Assembly: GCA_024640225.1 (NCBI GenBank) | Contig: JAHEFK010000013.1 | Span: 8,686-72,685 of the forward strand | DNA: 64,000 nt | Reading direction: 5' to 3' | Source of the DNA: Bacteroidota bacterium | Lineage (GTDB): Bacteria > Bacteroidota > Bacteroidia > Chitinophagales > Chitinophagaceae | Shown: positions 8,770-17,780 of the stretch, one piece after another | Layout: each line of letters begins with the position of its first letter | How positions within the stretch are numbered: position 1 is the stretch's first letter | Translations under genes and position numbers: made by a program | The notes under the pieces: model-generated | What the model was told of the DNA's origin: nothing | Seen by the model: only the letters and a program-made list of their open reading frames with translations | The model's database searches: none

Positions 8770-9993
8770 ATGATTGAAATTAAAGTTCCAACAGTAGGAG
8801 AATCTATCAGTGAAGTAACCCTTGTAAAATGGTTAAAACCAGAAGGTGCATGGGTAGAGCGCGACGAATTGTTATGTGAATTAGAATCTGAAAAAGCAAC
8901 CTTTGAGTTAAACGCAGAACAAGCAGGTATATTGCACATTGTAGCAGCCGAAAACGCAACCTTAAGCATTGGCGATCTTGCATGTACAATTGATGAAACA
9001 GCTAGCCGTCCGGCAGATGCAGCCCCTGTTGCAGCCGCAAAACCAAGCAAAGAAGCGGTAAAAGAAGAAAAGAAAGAAGTTGCTGCCACTGCACCCGCTG
9101 CTAATAAAGATGTGAAAGCGACTCCTGTGGCGAACGCGATTATGGCCGACAAACAAGTAAAAGCTACGGATGTTGTTGGTTCAGGTTCTTTAGGTAAAAT
9201 AAAAAAACAAGATGTATTAGATGCATTAGCTAATCCAGGTAAAAAAGGTGGTGCTGCTGCATTTAATAGAAATGATAGACCAGAGAAAATGAGTAATCTT
9301 CGCAAAACAGTTTCACGAAGATTAGTAGAAGCGAAAAATACCACGGCTATGTTGACCACCTTTAACGAGGTAGACATGACCAATATTATGGAGATTCGCA
9401 AGAAGTATAAAGATACCTTTAAAGAATCGCATGGTGTTAACTTAGGTTTTATGTCTTTCTTCACTAAAGCGTGTTGCATTGCTTTAGAAGAATGGCCTGC
9501 TGTAAATGCCTATATTGATGGCGATCAAGTTATCTATCATGAATATTGCGATATTTCAATTGCCGTTTCGGCTCCTAAAGGTTTAGTGGTACCTGTTATT
9601 CGCAATGCAGAAAGCTTAGGTATGGCAGAAATTGAACAAGCCGTAGGTAATCTTGCAAAAAAAGCTAGAGAAAATAAATTGACCGTGGAAGAAATGACCG
9701 GCGGCACCTTCACTATTACCAATGGTGGTGTATTTGGCTCTTTGATGAGTACGCCTATTATTAATATTCCTCAATCAGCAATTTTGGGTATGCATAAAAT
9801 CCAAGAGCGCCCGATGGCTATCAATGGCAAAGTTGAAATACGCCCAATGATGTATTTAGCATTGAGCTATGACCATAGAATAATTGATGGTAGAGAATCG
9901 GTAAGCTTCTTAGTTCGTGTAAAAGAACTATTAGAAAATCCGGCACTGATGCTTATAGGAAAAGATCCTGTACAAGGATTATTAGAAATCTAA
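8770..9993 (+). CDS. odhB: 2-oxoglutarate dehydrogenase E2, dihydrolipoyl succinyltransferase
   Basis: 407 residues. An N-terminal lipoyl domain carries the lipoylation lysine K42 ([10 protein letters not shown]). An Ala/Pro/Lys-rich linker (about 75-112), an E3/E1-binding domain (about 116-152) and the acyltransferase domain follow. The active-site motif DHRIIDG gives H369 and D373. It transfers the succinyl group to CoA in the TCA cycle. The E1 gene, often next door, is not adjacent here: upstream lies an acyl-CoA synthetase. A branched-chain E2 is less likely because the core matches SucB-type sequences. Confidence 0.92.
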   Translation: MIEIKVPTVGESISEVTLVKWLKPEGAWVERDELLCELESEKATFELNAEQAGILHIVAAENATLSIGDLACTIDETASRPADAAPVAAAKPSKEAVKEEKKEVAATAPAANKDVKATPVANAIMADKQVKATDVVGSGSLGKIKKQDVLDALANPGKKGGAAAFNRNDRPEKMSNLRKTVSRRLVEAKNTTAMLTTFNEVDMTNIMEIRKKYKDTFKESHGVNLGFMSFFTKACCIALEEWPAVNAYIDGDQVIYHEYCDISIAVSAPKGLVVPVIRNAESLGMAEIEQAVGNLAKKARENKLTVEEMTGGTFTITNGGVFGSLMSTPIINIPQSAILGMHKIQERPMAINGKVEIRPMMYLALSYDHRIIDGRESVSFLVRVKELLENPALMLIGKDPVQGLLEI

Positions 9994-9995
9994 TG

Positions 9996-10022
9996 AAAAG
10001 CCCCAATTGTTGGGGCTTTTTT
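9996..10022. terminator. Two-way terminator between odhB and the EamA transporter gene
   Basis: The hairpin AAAAGCCCCAA / TTGGGGCTTTT has a 3- to 4-base loop. It starts 3 bases after the odhB stop, and its T-run overlaps the stop codon of the minus-strand gene. Confidence 0.92.
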
Positions 10023-10863
10023 ATTGCGTTAGTTGAAAAATTATAAAAGCAATTAGTATGATTGCATTCCCGATCCATTCACGCTTCGACAATTTATCTT
10101 TTAAAATAAAATAGGCAAACAATACAGAAGTAGGCTGTAAGAATAAGTTATAAAGGGTTACCTGCCTTATATCGTAAAACTTGTAGGTGTGACCCACAAC
10201 TAAAACACCCAATGTTGTAAATACGGCTATGACAACTAACTTAAAATTCATTTTAGCAAAATGGCTTACAGTTAGCGTCTTTGCTGTGCTCCAATAAAAA
10301 AGTGTAGTGATCACTAAAATTACAACTTCAATTATGAATGTACTAAGTTCTGAGGGAGATGATTGCAGTGGGTGAGCTAAAAGCACATAACCTAAGTTGA
10401 AAAACAAAGCACTACCTAAGGCATACAAGGTGCCTTTAGATAATTTGGGATGTACTATTTGAACCGCTATACCTGTTATAGCAATCAACAAGCATACAAA
10501 CGATACAAGTGTAAATTTATTACCATATAGTATCACAATAAATACCTGTTGAAACAACACCCCTAATAAAGATATCATAGCCACATTGGTATATGCAACG
10601 AACTTAAATGATCTTACAAAAAATATAAGTCCGAAAGCTAGCATTACCGCTATTCCAACAATTTGAAGATAGGTAGCAGGCGCTATTGAGTGTAAATCAA
10701 TTGGTCTTGTAAACAACCAAATACCCGTTAACAAGGTAGTCAGCAAACTTCTCTTAGAAATAAATTCGAATGTACTACCTGCAATACTCTCTTTACGAAC
10801 TAATATATCAACACAAAAAAAACAGGCGTTGATAAGAAGGATATATAAATAAACTGGAAGCAT
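10021..10863 (-). CDS. EamA/DMT family transporter
   Basis: This 280-residue, very hydrophobic protein has about ten membrane segments arranged as two five-helix halves, the layout of the drug/metabolite transporter (EamA) superfamily. Its substrate cannot be told from sequence. The stop codon lies within the T-run of the odhB terminator. On the minus strand a TATATTTG -7 box sits at 10882-10889, about 19 bases before the ATG, back to back with the promoter of the next gene. Confidence 0.8.
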   Translation of the reverse strand: MLPVYLYILLINACFFCVDILVRKESIAGSTFEFISKRSLLTTLLTGIWLFTRPIDLHSIAPATYLQIVGIAVMLAFGLIFFVRSFKFVAYTNVAMISLLGVLFQQVFIVILYGNKFTLVSFVCLLIAITGIAVQIVHPKLSKGTLYALGSALFFNLGYVLLAHPLQSSPSELSTFIIEVVILVITTLFYWSTAKTLTVSHFAKMNFKLVVIAVFTTLGVLVVGHTYKFYDIRQVTLYNLFLQPTSVLFAYFILKDKLSKREWIGNAIILIAFIIFQLTQ

Positions 10864-10929
10864 TTAAAATTATTGGCCTCGCAAATATAATTTAGATATC
10901 TGTATTCTCTAAAGTAAATGTATATTTCA

Positions 10930-10960
10930 TTGCAAGAATTCTATTTTAAAACTATATTTG
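10930..10960 (+). promoter_or_regulatory. Promoter of the RsmB-like methyltransferase gene
   Basis: TTG at 10930-10932, 20 bases, then TATATTTG at 10953-10960: a good match to the Bacteroidota -33/-7 consensus. The ATG at 10967 is only 6 bases after the box, so transcription may begin at or next to the start codon. Confidence 0.7.
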
Positions 10961-10966
10961 AATCCT

Positions 10967-12142
10967 ATGCATTTTATTTTATTTCATAGCGAAAAGATCA
11001 TTGCTGCTTATAAAGGCGAATTACCCTTATCGCATACCCTTAGGAACTATACCAAACAACATAAACAATTGGGTAGTAAAGATAGAAAATCTATAGCCCA
11101 TTGCGTGTATAGCTGGTATCGTTGTGCAAAATTTATTAGCAATGCAAAAAGCATGCACTTTGAAGAGCAAATGCATATTAGTTTATGGCTTTGTAAAGTG
11201 ACTCCATTAATTCATTTATTACCGGCCTATTTGCAAGCCACGTTTGAATTAAGTATACATGAAAAAATAAAATTCGCATCTCAAAATAATATTGCAATAG
11301 ACCTAGCTACGCCAGCTAATTTCAAATCCATTGAGTTGTCTAAAAACATATCGTATGCTTCATGGATACCCTCCCTATTCGAGCAACCACTTGTTTTCAT
11401 TCGTACGCTAGGACCGACAACAACATGCACTAGCCTGCTAACAGCAGCTCAAATAAATTTTGAAGTAATAGATACCCATTGCATAGCCGTAAATAACGCA
11501 AGTGCTATTGATCAAATTTTACCCAAAGAGTTGTATGTCATACAAGATTATGCTTCACAAAAAACAGGTAATTTTTTGGATCCAAAAAATGGAGAAAGCT
11601 GGTTAGATTGCTGTTGTGGTGCGGGAGGAAAATCACTGCTATTAGCCTCCAAGAAAAAACAAATCACCCATCATGTAATGGATGTTAGAGCTAGCATCTT
11701 ACATAATTTACAAGATCGATTTAGAACAGCCAAATTAAAAGCGCCCATTCCAATTATTGTAGACATTACGGATGCAATGTTGTTAAAACAAAAATTAGGT
11801 AATTTACAATTCGACCATATCATTTGTGATGTACCCTGCAGTGGATCGGGCACGTGGGCAAGAACACCCGAACAGTTTTATTTCTTTAATTCAAAAGAGC
11901 TCAGCAGCTTTAATGCAAAGCAATTCATTATTGCCAATAATAGTTTAGCTTATTTAAAAGAAGGAGGAACCTTAATTTATATTACTTGCTCTATTTTCCA
12001 ATCAGAAAATGAAGCAATCATTGCATCATTACTACAACACAACCCTAAAATTATTTGTAAAGAAATGCACTTGATTAATGGCATTGAAAACAAAGCCGAC
12101 TGTATGTTTGTAGCTGTTCTGGAGCGCCCTTTAGAATTTTAA
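10967..12142 (+). CDS. RsmB/NOP2-type RNA m5C methyltransferase
   Basis: 391 residues from the ATG; a TTG three codons earlier lies inside the promoter box and is rejected. The C-terminal half has the SAM-binding loop DCCCGAGGKS (about residue 210) and both cysteines of the NOP2/RsmB mechanism: CDVPCSGSGTW (releasing Cys) and ITCSIFQSENE (attacking Cys). It should methylate cytosine C5 in 16S rRNA. The N-terminal half is a divergent RNA-binding part, so RsmB versus RsmF specificity is not clear. Its last 12 bases overlap the end of the convergent subtilase gene. Confidence 0.85.
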   Translation: MHFILFHSEKIIAAYKGELPLSHTLRNYTKQHKQLGSKDRKSIAHCVYSWYRCAKFISNAKSMHFEEQMHISLWLCKVTPLIHLLPAYLQATFELSIHEKIKFASQNNIAIDLATPANFKSIELSKNISYASWIPSLFEQPLVFIRTLGPTTTCTSLLTAAQINFEVIDTHCIAVNNASAIDQILPKELYVIQDYASQKTGNFLDPKNGESWLDCCCGAGGKSLLLASKKKQITHHVMDVRASILHNLQDRFRTAKLKAPIPIIVDITDAMLLKQKLGNLQFDHIICDVPCSGSGTWARTPEQFYFFNSKELSSFNAKQFIIANNSLAYLKEGGTLIYITCSIFQSENEAIIASLLQHNPKIICKEMHLINGIENKADCMFVAVLERPLEF

Positions 12143-13801
12143 AAAGGAACATTTTTGATGCTTGCCATCAATAACTATACTTAATATATATACACCGCTG
12201 TTAATGTATGCTGGTAATGAAATACTTGCTTGATTGGTCTGATTAAAATGCAATGCACCTTTATACACCAGCATGCCATTTGAAGCAAATAATTCATAAG
12301 GCACTACTGCTTTCAAATCATTAGGCAAGGTAATATTAATAAACTCCTTACATGGATTGGGTGTTATTTGAATTTGAGTGGGATACTCTTTTATAGGTGG
12401 TAATACAATTCCCAGATTAGAAAGTGCTTGGGCAAAATCAGGCACTCCATAGCCTTGCTTATCAGTAGGTAATGCATACCGATGTGCGCTTTTACGTATC
12501 GCTTCTTTGACCGCATACAAGCTAGCATTAGGCGCAGCTTGCAACACACAAGCTGCATAGCCTGCTAATTGTGGTGCAGCAAACGAAGTACCAATTGCAT
12601 ACAATACATTTCCTCTGGTATACAATAACGCAGCAGGTGTACCTAACATACATACATCAGGTTTGATGCTACCATTAAAATTAGGTCCTGGACTAGATGC
12701 TGGACCATCATTTTTAAAAGAATCTACTGTGCCCACTGTTAATGCACTATCTGCATCACCAGGAGTTAAAAGATAATTCCAACTATTGCCCCCTTCATTT
12801 CCACTAGCTGCTACAGCGATCATTCCTTTTGAGCTTGCTTTATTTAAAGCTCTTGCTGCTAAAGTAGTTTTGCCATCTAATTGAGCCTTAGGAAAAAGAT
12901 AATAAGAAGGTGTGTAAAATTCATTATACCCCAATGACATTGTTGCTATATCGGCCCCTAAACTATCAGCGCGCTCTAAAGCAGCCAACATATTATCCAT
13001 TTCAATAAACTGCTCCGAATTATTATCTTCTGTTCTGTATAAGGCATAGTGCGCATGAGGTGCAGCTCCCACATAGAGCCCTGGTTCATTGCCAGCCATA
13101 GTAGACAGTACATAACTTCCATGATCGCCTCCAGGAATTGGATCATTGTCATGTGCAACAAAATCATATTGGTCTACAATACTGTTTTGCATTAATAAAC
13201 TATCGAAGCCATTATAGAGATTATAAAATCCGGCATCTAATACAGCAATTAGTTTGCCCTCACCTTTAAAACCAGCAGCATGCAATAGCTGACCGTTAAC
13301 CAAACTTGTTTGTTTACTGGCAGCACCATAAATACTTAAGCCATTCGTTGTTTTTAATAAATTTCCTTTCGCAATTACTTTTTCTTTTTCTAAGACGTTT
13401 GTCTTTTTTGCATGCAATCCATCCGGATAGTAGGCAATATAATCAACTTGTTTAATCCAATTTTTAGGCGTTAAAAAAGCGATTTTTGAAGAATCTGAAA
13501 GTAAAATGACTATTTGATTAAACCATTTTGATTGATTATGAAATACACCTTGCGTCAATTGCAAAACAGTATCGGTATAGTTTTGAAATACGGGAAGATC
13601 TGAACTATCGATCGTGATTGCAAAATGAGCGCGTCGATCTAAAGCGCGTTGAGATAAAAACGCCAAAGGTTGTGTAAGTGTATGCGTGCTGGGTTTATTG
13701 GCAAATTGAATTCTAAATGCATATTGCTTATTTTGCGCATACAACATAGTTGTAGCGCAATTAAAGAGCACTACAAATAATAAGCACTTTTTCAATTGCA
13801 T
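12131..13801 (-). CDS. Secreted S8 (subtilisin-like) peptidase with T9SS sorting domain
   Basis: 556 residues with a signal peptide (1-22, ending LYAQ), a pro-region to about 165, and a subtilisin domain. The catalytic triad is D189 (AVLDAGF), H227 (GGDHGS) and S406 (GTSFAAP), with the oxyanion Asn N335 (ASGNEGG). From about residue 477 a type A sorting domain (ITPNPCKEF to the C-terminus, KCSFLKF) predicts export by the type IX system. It probably degrades proteins outside the cell; target unknown. It follows the lipoprotein gene by 3 bases, so the two form an operon. Confidence 0.92.
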   Translation of the reverse strand: MQLKKCLLFVVLFNCATTMLYAQNKQYAFRIQFANKPSTHTLTQPLAFLSQRALDRRAHFAITIDSSDLPVFQNYTDTVLQLTQGVFHNQSKWFNQIVILLSDSSKIAFLTPKNWIKQVDYIAYYPDGLHAKKTNVLEKEKVIAKGNLLKTTNGLSIYGAASKQTSLVNGQLLHAAGFKGEGKLIAVLDAGFYNLYNGFDSLLMQNSIVDQYDFVAHDNDPIPGGDHGSYVLSTMAGNEPGLYVGAAPHAHYALYRTEDNNSEQFIEMDNMLAALERADSLGADIATMSLGYNEFYTPSYYLFPKAQLDGKTTLAARALNKASSKGMIAVAASGNEGGNSWNYLLTPGDADSALTVGTVDSFKNDGPASSPGPNFNGSIKPDVCMLGTPAALLYTRGNVLYAIGTSFAAPQLAGYAACVLQAAPNASLYAVKEAIRKSAHRYALPTDKQGYGVPDFAQALSNLGIVLPPIKEYPTQIQITPNPCKEFINITLPNDLKAVVPYELFASNGMLVYKGALHFNQTNQASISLPAYINSGVYILSIVIDGKHQKCSFLKF

Positions 13802-13804
13802 AGT

Positions 13805-14539
13805 TTAATTGTTTTCGTAGGCAGCAATTTTTAAGCTGTAGCCTTTAGGAAATGCTAGGGCACCATTTTTTACATAATGGGTAAGTTCTCTGTATACTAA
13901 ACCAACATTTTTGGCAAACACTTCCTGTGCATAGGTCTTTTCAACAAAGCTTACACCCGGCGTATTAAGATCGTTTAAATGATAGTCTATTTGTTTTACA
14001 ATAACGGCATCTCCATAGCCCGCATATCCATTGCTAAACGGTTTAGCTACATTGGTAAATTTGTAAACCCAACCGTTCAAATAATATAAATCCGGATCTG
14101 CTAAATTAACTTTGCTGTTACCATCCCAAGTATAGTTTTCTGTAACTGGGAATACCATTTTCACAAAACGTACATTATCCTCAAACCACTCTACAGAGCT
14201 ATCGGCATCTGTAATGTACATTACATTATTAGCTTTCCAATTGCTATTGCCATTTGCACGTCTGTAGATATCAACACGATACGTTAAGCGTTTCATATTA
14301 TCCGAAAATGTATCGGCCATTACATATTTCAAATCATAGGTAACGGTTGTTTTTACTGAATTAATATCATCCCAAACGGTAGAGTCTACGTGATAGCTAA
14401 TACTTTTACCAATTGCTAATGGCAAATAGGCACTTTTATTATTACCAGAAAGCACTGTGTTTTCTTTTTTACAAGAAGCTAAAACAGTAGCAGCAACTAA
14501 AATATATAGGCTATGCTTGATTATTGATGGTAGATGCAT
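13805..14539 (-). CDS. Putative lipoprotein of unknown function
   Basis: From the ATG at 14539 the protein has 244 residues and a lipoprotein signal ending in LASC (lipidated Cys near residue 22). A start 13 codons further upstream would put 13 hydrophobic residues in front of the signal and is unlikely. The body is beta-rich with many aromatic residues and no motif I recognise. It looks like the generic outer-membrane-anchored lipoproteins of Bacteroidota. Only 3 bases separate it from the secreted subtilase gene, suggesting joint expression; a role as partner of that protease is speculation. Confidence 0.7.
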   Translation of the reverse strand: MHLPSIIKHSLYILVAATVLASCKKENTVLSGNNKSAYLPLAIGKSISYHVDSTVWDDINSVKTTVTYDLKYVMADTFSDNMKRLTYRVDIYRRANGNSNWKANNVMYITDADSSVEWFEDNVRFVKMVFPVTENYTWDGNSKVNLADPDLYYLNGWVYKFTNVAKPFSNGYAGYGDAVIVKQIDYHLNDLNTPGVSFVEKTYAQEVFAKNVGLVYRELTHYVKNGALAFPKGYSLKIAAYENN

Positions 14540-14605
14540 GAATATAAAATTAATGATAGTAAAAATAACAAATTCCAACTAAAAATGCGTACAGATCTTA
14601 AAATA

Positions 14606-15709
14606 TTAAAATGGGATTACACCACTTTGAATAATACCCCCTCCAATAACATCATCGCCTTCATAAAAAACAGCGCTTTGTCCCGGGGCTATACTATGCA
14701 CAGCATGGTCAAAATGCACATTGATACCCTCCGCTACATTAGAAAGCGTACTCAAAGCTCCGGCGTCTTTATAACGAATTTTAGTAGTTGCCTCCAAGCC
14801 ATTTTCAATGCTTGCATATTTTACATAGTTAATGCCTTTTACGAGCATATCTTGCGCTTCTAAATCTTGTGCCTCGCCTAGCACTACCGTATTGGTTTCC
14901 GGTATTATTTTGACTACAAACATTGGTTTGCCAAATGCCACACCCAATCCTTTGCGCTGACCAATGGTATAAAACGGATAGCCTTGATGCTTACCCAAGA
15001 CCTTTCCTTGAACATCTACAAATAAACCACCGGCTAAATTCTTTTCTAAATCAACTACATTTCGTTTCAAAAATCCTCTGTAATCATTATCCGGTACGAA
15101 ACATATTTCATAACTCTCCGATTTTTTAGATAATTCTACATAGCCCTTATCAAAAGCATATTGTCGAACTTCCGTTTTAAGTAAATCGCCGAGTGGATAA
15201 ATACTTCTGCTCAAGCAAGCTTGATCTAAACCCCATAATACATAGCTTTGATCCTTGCTTAAATCTTTCGCTTTAGAGAGCACATAACGCTGGTTTTCTT
15301 CACGCACTTTCACATAATGACCGGTAGCTATGAAGTCACAATTTAATGCGTCTGCCTTCTTCAATAAGGCACTCCATTTGATATGCGTATTGCATAACAC
15401 ACATGGATTAGGCGTTCTGCCAGCCATATACTCTGACACAAAATTTTCAATTACTTGACCACCAAATTCTTCTCTAATATCTAATACATAATGCGGAAAG
15501 CCATGCTCTACAGCTGCTTGTCGTGCATCATTAAACGAATCTAAATTACAACATCCGGTTTCTTTCTTGCCACCACCTGCCGCTGCATAATCCCAGGTTT
15601 TCATGGTTATGCCAACCACTTCATAGCCTTGTTCGTGAAGCATAAGCGCACTAACGGTACTGTCAATACCGCCACTCATTGCCACTAAAACTTTACCGTG
15701 CTTACTCAT
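14606..15709 (-). CDS. mnmA: tRNA 2-thiouridylase
   Basis: 367 residues. The PP-loop SGGIDS at residues 12-17 binds ATP; the catalytic cysteines are C103 (TPNPCVLCN) and C203 (SYEICFVPD). The enzyme puts sulphur on U34 of the tRNAs for Lys, Glu and Gln. The insertion AAAGGGKKETGCC near residue 42 is typical of the Bacteroidota form. TATCTTTA at 15729-15736 (minus strand) is a likely -7 box, leaving a leader of about 15 bases. The lipoprotein gene follows 66 bases downstream. Confidence 0.96.
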   Translation of the reverse strand: MSKHGKVLVAMSGGIDSTVSALMLHEQGYEVVGITMKTWDYAAAGGGKKETGCCNLDSFNDARQAAVEHGFPHYVLDIREEFGGQVIENFVSEYMAGRTPNPCVLCNTHIKWSALLKKADALNCDFIATGHYVKVREENQRYVLSKAKDLSKDQSYVLWGLDQACLSRSIYPLGDLLKTEVRQYAFDKGYVELSKKSESYEICFVPDNDYRGFLKRNVVDLEKNLAGGLFVDVQGKVLGKHQGYPFYTIGQRKGLGVAFGKPMFVVKIIPETNTVVLGEAQDLEAQDMLVKGINYVKYASIENGLEATTKIRYKDAGALSTLSNVAEGINVHFDHAVHSIAPGQSAVFYEGDDVIGGGIIQSGVIPF

Positions 15710-15807
15710 GGATGTTAAAAATTAAATGTAAAGATACTTTAAAGGTTTTACAAAGTTTGGCGCAAGCTGTTTTTATTCTCTTATATGACTATTGACAAAA
15801 GCAATGT

Positions 15808-17769
15808 TTAGGCGTTAGCCTTTGTCAAATCGAGTAACATCGCTTTGGCACGTTCATTATTAGGTGCGCGTTTTAAAATGCGTTTTAAATATATGGCAGC
15901 CTTGGTATCTGCATGCGATTGGTGATACCAAATAGCTAAGTTGAATAAATTTTGCTCGTTATCGGGATCTAAATCATAGGCTTTATTTAAATAATCAAAC
16001 GCTAGCACCATCCTATTTTGTTGCATATATAAATAGGCCAAATTCACGTTGGCGCTGCTATGTTTAGGATTTTGTTGCAAAACATACTTAAAGGTCTGTT
16101 CTGCATCAAGAACTTTATTTGTTTGCGCATAGCATACGCCTAGTTTGTTTTGAAAATCTAACGCATTAGGCATTAATGTTACCGCTTGTTGATACCATGC
16201 AAGCGCATTCGCCTGTTGGTTTAACTTGGTGTAACTCTCCCCTACTCGATATGCCGTCCATGCATCTTTACATTGATCGACCGCTAATGATTTTGCATAA
16301 TAAATTACTTTTCTAAAATCATTTTTTAGAAAATAAGCTCTTATGAAATCTTTCTGTTGTTTTTCTTTTTCTTCTACGACTGCCGCTTTATTCAAATATT
16401 GTAGCGCAGAATCTATCAATCCCACATTCGGATTATAGCGTTCGTAAAACTCCATAAATGCACGTGCAATAGTTATAGGATCTGGGTTGGCATTATTATA
16501 ACTCTTAAGTCCTAGAAAGGCTGTAATAGCCGATTTCTCTTCTTTATTTAAAGGCCTTTTTCTAATATAATGATCGGTAACCGCTACGTGAGGGATATCA
16601 ATACTTCCGTTGCGTGGCATATGACAACTTACACAGTCGTCTTGCTTTTTACTCCTCACACTGCTTAGCTCACTGCATCCTTTTTTAGGTGCTGCATGGC
16701 AAGATTGACAAGCATCGTTGTATTGTTTTCTGGGCGTGTATTTTACACTGATATGTGGATTATGACAAGTAATACAACTCATATTTTGTGACACTAGATA
16801 GCAATTACTCATTTTCATGCGCTCTACATGAGAAGCCATAATCATTTTATCTTTAGCCCCTTTGTATGTGGGCATAAATACATTCATTACTTCCGACAAG
16901 TGCATGCCTGGTCTAAAATCAAAAAAGGTTTTATTATCATTCAAAACTGTGATGCCTTGCAAATGACATCGTTGACAAATATTGTTTTGCAATTCTGTCG
17001 ATAACCTTCTTGGATTTACTATCGAATAATCAGGGCCTTTAGAGGTATCTACTAATACACCATTTTGCTTGTCTTTGACATGAATACTTCCCGGACCATG
17101 ACACCGCTCGCAGTCTATACCTTTTTTGATCGCTAAGAATTTATTTTGACTCGTAGCATCAATAGTTGGATAAGCATTGTGACAACTCATGCATTCCAAT
17201 TCAATAATTCTTCCAAATCTACTATTAGCCCCTTTTTCAAAACCAGGAGCTAAATCCCATTGTTGTTTTTGGGTATAAAAAGTAATAGGCAATTGACTCA
17301 CATACCCATTTTCTATCATCATATGCGAGTTGGTATGCTGACCAGAACCTACAATATAACTCACTTTTTCAACGCGCTTATGAATGGTGTCTTTACCTTC
17401 TAATCTAAATTCTTTGATATAAAAATTGCCTTGATCCCAATAAGGTTGATAATAAAAATCAAGTGAATCATCGTATACGATAGCATGGGCAGGTGTAAAA
17501 TCAGCTGCTGATTTTTGTCGAGTTGCCGAGTCAAACGATTGACCCATGCCTGTTTGCATAAAGGTTTGATAAATATCTTGGTGACAAGATGCACAGGTTT
17601 GTATGCCCACATAATGCGCTGTAGTATCATATACATTCAACCAATCGGAATGATACTGATCTGTTGTAGTTGCATCTTCTTTACATTGAAAATGAGTGCT
17701 GGTTAACAATAAAAAAAAGAGTCCACTAAGTGCAATACTCCACTTTTTAAGACTCTTTTTCTTTAACAT
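15808..17769 (-). CDS. Heptaheme c-type cytochrome with TPR domain, lipoprotein
   Basis: 653 residues. The N-terminus is a lipoprotein-like signal ending THFQC (Cys 29). Seven CxxCH haem sites start at residues 59, 193, 220, 265, 332, 354 and 379. After a linker, residues of about 500-650 form four to five tetratricopeptide repeats. It should be an envelope electron-transfer protein, akin to the cytochrome c554/NrfA-like multihaem family fused to a protein-docking domain. No catalytic residue set identifies a nitrite or hydroxylamine enzyme. It lies 11 bases after tyrS on the same strand, so it may share that transcript. Confidence 0.87.
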   Translation of the reverse strand: MLKKKSLKKWSIALSGLFFLLLTSTHFQCKEDATTTDQYHSDWLNVYDTTAHYVGIQTCASCHQDIYQTFMQTGMGQSFDSATRQKSAADFTPAHAIVYDDSLDFYYQPYWDQGNFYIKEFRLEGKDTIHKRVEKVSYIVGSGQHTNSHMMIENGYVSQLPITFYTQKQQWDLAPGFEKGANSRFGRIIELECMSCHNAYPTIDATSQNKFLAIKKGIDCERCHGPGSIHVKDKQNGVLVDTSKGPDYSIVNPRRLSTELQNNICQRCHLQGITVLNDNKTFFDFRPGMHLSEVMNVFMPTYKGAKDKMIMASHVERMKMSNCYLVSQNMSCITCHNPHISVKYTPRKQYNDACQSCHAAPKKGCSELSSVRSKKQDDCVSCHMPRNGSIDIPHVAVTDHYIRKRPLNKEEKSAITAFLGLKSYNNANPDPITIARAFMEFYERYNPNVGLIDSALQYLNKAAVVEEKEKQQKDFIRAYFLKNDFRKVIYYAKSLAVDQCKDAWTAYRVGESYTKLNQQANALAWYQQAVTLMPNALDFQNKLGVCYAQTNKVLDAEQTFKYVLQQNPKHSSANVNLAYLYMQQNRMVLAFDYLNKAYDLDPDNEQNLFNLAIWYHQSHADTKAAIYLKRILKRAPNNERAKAMLLDLTKANA

Positions 17770-17780
17770 AAGCGAGGTGA

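Noticed and set aside
8763-9479. A 238-residue minus-strand reading frame
   Set aside because: It is the mirror of odhB, whose lipoyl, linker and catalytic motifs are certain; the Ala/Lys-rich linker keeps the opposite strand open by chance.
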